DNA of 6,780 nucleotides, from the NCBI GenBank assembly GCA_009780625.1, contig WQZR01000053.1, forward strand, positions 1 to 6,780, in the 5' to 3' direction. Position 1 is the first letter of the stretch. Every line of letters begins with the position of its first letter. The stretch comes from Bacillota bacterium (GTDB taxonomy: Bacteria; Bacillota; Clostridia; Christensenellales; UBA1242). The notes beneath the pieces were generated by a model. It was not told the DNA's origin, made no database searches, and was given only the letters and a program-made list of their open reading frames with translations. This document shows positions 4,922 through 6,780 of this stretch, piece after piece. The position numbers and the translations under genes are program-made.

Positions 4922-6385
4922 ATGATTAATAATCCAGCATTAAAAGAGTTAGCTCAAGTTTTCAAAAAGCGCAACGCAAGGCTATATGCTGTTGGCGGAA
5001 GTGTTAGAAACTATTTCCTTGGTGAAGTAGATTTAGACATTGATGTGGCAAGTGCCTTGACGCCAGATGAGGTGAAAGAAATTCTTTCAGGTTCTTCATA
5101 TGTTGTGAATGATGGCAGCAAAAAATTTGGAACAGTGATAATCACAAAAGGGCTTTTTAAGGCAGAGCACACAACGTTTCGAACAGAATGCTATGCAGGA
5201 GATGGAAGCCACAAACCAACAGAAGTTGCTTTCACAAAAGATATAGAACAAGATTCTAGAAGAAGAGATTTCACAATCAACGCAATATATAACGACCTTG
5301 TGACAGACGAATATGTGGACCATGTTGGTGGAATTTCAGACGCCAAAAAACGCATTCTTAGGTCAATAAGAGACCCAGATGAAATGTTTGCCGAAGATGC
5401 TCTAAGAGTGCTTAGGTTTATTAGGTTTAAAGTTATGTTTAACCTAACACCTGTGATGGGTCTTTGGAGTTCTGCAAAGAAACATGCCCCACTTCTTAAA
5501 AACATTTCAAGCGAAAGAATTCAGCAAGATATTCATAGAACTTTGTTCTCAGATAAATCCAACCTTAGAGTTCAGCAAGAAGCACTTTCGGATTTCAATA
5601 AGATGGGCATAAGCAAATACTTATTCGGAAAAGATTTAAGAATGCCGCAATATAGCGTTAGACGAGCAAGTGCTGTTGAAATTCTGTATATAAACCGCGG
5701 AAAGAATCTAGAAGAAATGGCAGATTTCTTTACAAGAAACAAAACAGAAAAACTTTCAGTAATCAAAGCCATAAAACTTGTTGAGCTGTTTAAAAGAGAA
5801 AAGGCTGTAAAAAGCACGGCAATGGTTGCAAAGAACTATAACGAAATCAAAATGGTTTTTAGCATAATCAGAAAAGAGGCGCCAAAACATATCAAAAAAA
5901 TGGAACATATTCTGACATCTGTTGAGCAAGGCGTTTTGATAACAAGCAACAACCAAATCAACATCAAGGGCGACGAAATGATTGACCTTGGAATAGAGCC
6001 TGTTTTGGTTGAAAAAGTTAAAGACATGATGTTTGAGGAAATTGTTGAAGGCAGAATTGAAAACAAAAAAACCAACTTGATTTTGTTTGTGCAACAAGTG
6101 GCAGAAAAAGAAAACGCAAGGCTTTCGCTTGAAAGAGCAAAAGAAAAACTTGAAGAAGTGAAAGAAATTGAACCAGTTAGGCTAGAAGACTCCGAAAGAA
6201 TTCTTGCAAGAAAACAAAAAGAAGAAGCCCTGGAAAAACTTGGAAACATTCAAAACCTGGAAGCTCCAAAACTTGAAGACTCTGGAAAAGTTATGGTTAG
6301 ACAAAACCTTAGAGAAATTGAAGAAGCCGCAAAAAGAATTGAAGGCATTCAAACAAAAACAAAAAAAGAAGAGGAGGAGGAATAG
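4922..6385 (+). CDS. cca: tRNA nucleotidyltransferase (CCA-adding enzyme family, class II) with repeated C-terminal tail
   Basis: Class II nucleotidyltransferases add or repair the 3' CCA of tRNA using CTP and ATP without a nucleic acid template. Motif A is GGSVRN (residues 25-30) with the metal-binding DID at 39-41. Motif B is RRDFTINA (114-121). The flexible stretch is IRDPDEMF (149-156), the nucleotide-selecting EDxxR is E158-D159-R162, and ISSERIQQD (195-203) fits motif E. The usual GGxVRD has Asn instead of Asp at residue 30. No HD-phosphohydrolase dyad is seen. Residues 345-393 (NQINIKGDEMIDLGIEP and on) resemble the C-terminal tRNA-binding end of the family. Residues 394-487 are an extra charged tail with two 30-residue repeats and a terminal EEEEE, so the 487 residues exceed the roughly 400-450 usual in the family. 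The rmuC-like gene starts 3 bases after the stop. Poly(A) polymerase or an A- or CC-only enzyme is possible, because these share all the motifs. Confidence 0.9.
   Translation: MINNPALKELAQVFKKRNARLYAVGGSVRNYFLGEVDLDIDVASALTPDEVKEILSGSSYVVNDGSKKFGTVIITKGLFKAEHTTFRTECYAGDGSHKPTEVAFTKDIEQDSRRRDFTINAIYNDLVTDEYVDHVGGISDAKKRILRSIRDPDEMFAEDALRVLRFIRFKVMFNLTPVMGLWSSAKKHAPLLKNISSERIQQDIHRTLFSDKSNLRVQQEALSDFNKMGISKYLFGKDLRMPQYSVRRASAVEILYINRGKNLEEMADFFTRNKTEKLSVIKAIKLVELFKREKAVKSTAMVAKNYNEIKMVFSIIRKEAPKHIKKMEHILTSVEQGVLITSNNQINIKGDEMIDLGIEPVLVEKVKDMMFEEIVEGRIENKKTNLILFVQQVAEKENARLSLERAKEKLEEVKEIEPVRLEDSERILARKQKEEALEKLGNIQNLEAPKLEDSGKVMVRQNLREIEEAAKRIEGIQTKTKKEEEEE
6137..6367 (+). repeat. Degenerate coding tandem repeat in the nucleotidyltransferase tail
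   Basis: Residues 406-435 and 436-465 of the nucleotidyltransferase align without gaps: AxEKL at 406-410 and ALEKL at 436-440, then EP/EA, then RLEDS at 420-424 and KLEDS at 450-454, then Arg at 430 and 460. A third, partial copy (EEAAKRIEGIQ, 467-477) follows with a three-residue shift. The nucleotide copies (90-base period) have diverged, so the duplication looks old. Confidence 0.6.
6373..6380 (+). promoter_or_regulatory. Strong Shine-Dalgarno for rmuC inside the upstream coding region
   Basis: GGAGGAGG, 8 bases before the ATG at 6389, is made by consecutive GAG codons for the final glutamates of the nucleotidyltransferase. It sets the rmuC start and suggests translational coupling. Confidence 0.8.
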
Positions 6386-6388
6386 AAT

Positions 6389-6780
6389 ATGACAGAAATA
6401 CTTCTTACAATAAGCATAATAATTTCTTCACTGGCTCTTCTTGGAATAATTTTGTTGTTCATCTTTAGAGCAAGAGGAACAGGCGGAGCAATAGACGCAA
6501 GAGAGATTGCAAAACTGGTTGCAAAAGAGAATGAAAAACTTCAAGCAATTTGGGAAATCACAACAAAGATGCAAACAGAGTTTATGAACGACGTGAAAAA
6601 CAGTCTTTTGAGTGAATTTAGAACCCTGAACGAAATCACAAGCAAAAACACATACGACCATCTTGCAACGCTTGCTCAGAGTATGGTTGCAATGAACCAA
6701 CAGTTTACCGGTCAACGCGATTTGCTAGACAGAAAACTTACAGAAATGATGAATACAAACCAAGAGAAACTTGCCGAGAT
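6389..6780 (+). CDS. rmuC: RmuC-like DNA recombination protein, 3'-truncated by the window edge
   Basis: RmuC proteins are membrane-anchored coiled-coil proteins with a C-terminal restriction-endonuclease-like domain; they limit DNA rearrangement at inverted repeats in E. coli. Only 130 complete codons are visible. They show one N-terminal hydrophobic anchor (residues 4-26, ILLTISIIISSLALLGIILL and on), a basic stop (RARG, 27-30), then a long charged helical region with no Pro or Cys after the anchor. Near the visible end it reads QRDLLDRKLTEMMNTNQEKL, resembling the RmuC coiled-coil stretch before the nuclease domain. The nuclease domain would lie beyond the window, so the call rests on architecture and this local resemblance. 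It starts 3 bases after the nucleotidyltransferase stop with a near-ideal ribosome site, so the two genes are very probably one transcript. Another anchored coiled-coil protein remains possible. Confidence 0.7.
   Translation, partial: MTEILLTISIIISSLALLGIILLFIFRARGTGGAIDAREIAKLVAKENEKLQAIWEITTKMQTEFMNDVKNSLLSEFRTLNEITSKNTYDHLATLAQSMVAMNQQFTGQRDLLDRKLTEMMNTNQEKLAE

Noticed and set aside
5836..6249. Minus-strand 137-residue open frame opposite the nucleotidyltransferase tail
   Set aside because: The product is a Ser/Phe/Leu-rich shadow of Glu/Lys/Arg codons with no independent support.
6204..6392. Overlapping plus-strand frame within the nucleotidyltransferase tail
   Set aside because: It is Lys-rich from frame-shifted reading of A-rich repeats and runs through the ribosome site and start codon of the next gene.
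6428..6715. Minus-strand open frame opposite the RmuC-like gene
   Set aside because: It is a Cys/Phe-rich shadow opposite a gene with an ideal ribosome site and clear anchor plus coiled-coil layout.

Overview
This is an AT-rich bacterial window with compact gene packing, short intergenic gaps, a GAA/AAA-rich and AGA/AGG-biased codon pattern, and an AddA-type (rather than RecB-type) recombination helicase. These traits suggest a low-GC Bacillota-like organism, perhaps an uncultured Clostridia relative. That placement is an inference from style and gene families, not from a marker gene. No rRNA, tRNA, CRISPR array, insertion sequence or phage gene was seen.

Layout. (1) Positions 1-2301, plus strand: the C-terminal two thirds of addA, the helicase-nuclease subunit of the AddAB double-strand-break resection enzyme; its start lies upstream of the window. 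(2) 2302-2389: a gap with an extended -10 promoter and a Shine-Dalgarno site, leading to (3) 2390-3625, plus: an unrecognised 411-residue protein with three membrane segments, a topology like MotA/TolQ/ExbB proteins and a long cytoplasmic Lys/Pro-rich tail. (4) 3626-3654: a two-way Rho-independent terminator between convergent genes. (5) 3653-3874, minus: a 73-residue membrane protein, and (6) 3898-4779, minus: a YegS/BmrU/DgkB-type lipid kinase; these two probably form an operon. (7) 4780-4921: a divergent promoter region with a perfect 7-bp inverted repeat. (8) 4922-6385, plus: a class II tRNA nucleotidyltransferase (CCA-adding family) with an unusual repeated, charged C-terminal tail. (9) 6389 to the window end, plus: the N-terminal part of an RmuC-like protein, 3 bases downstream and so almost certainly co-transcribed with the nucleotidyltransferase.

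The window is mostly housekeeping: DNA repair (AddA, RmuC), tRNA 3'-end maturation and phospholipid turnover. I see no complete new defence or mobile system. The most unusual signals are regulatory and architectural. Two genes (starts at 4922 and 3874) have an extended -10 box exactly 6 bases before the ATG and no Shine-Dalgarno, which predicts leaderless mRNAs. The nucleotidyltransferase carries a tandem-repeat tail whose final Glu codons double as the rmuC ribosome-binding site. The 411-residue membrane protein has an ExbB-like layout but no visible partner.
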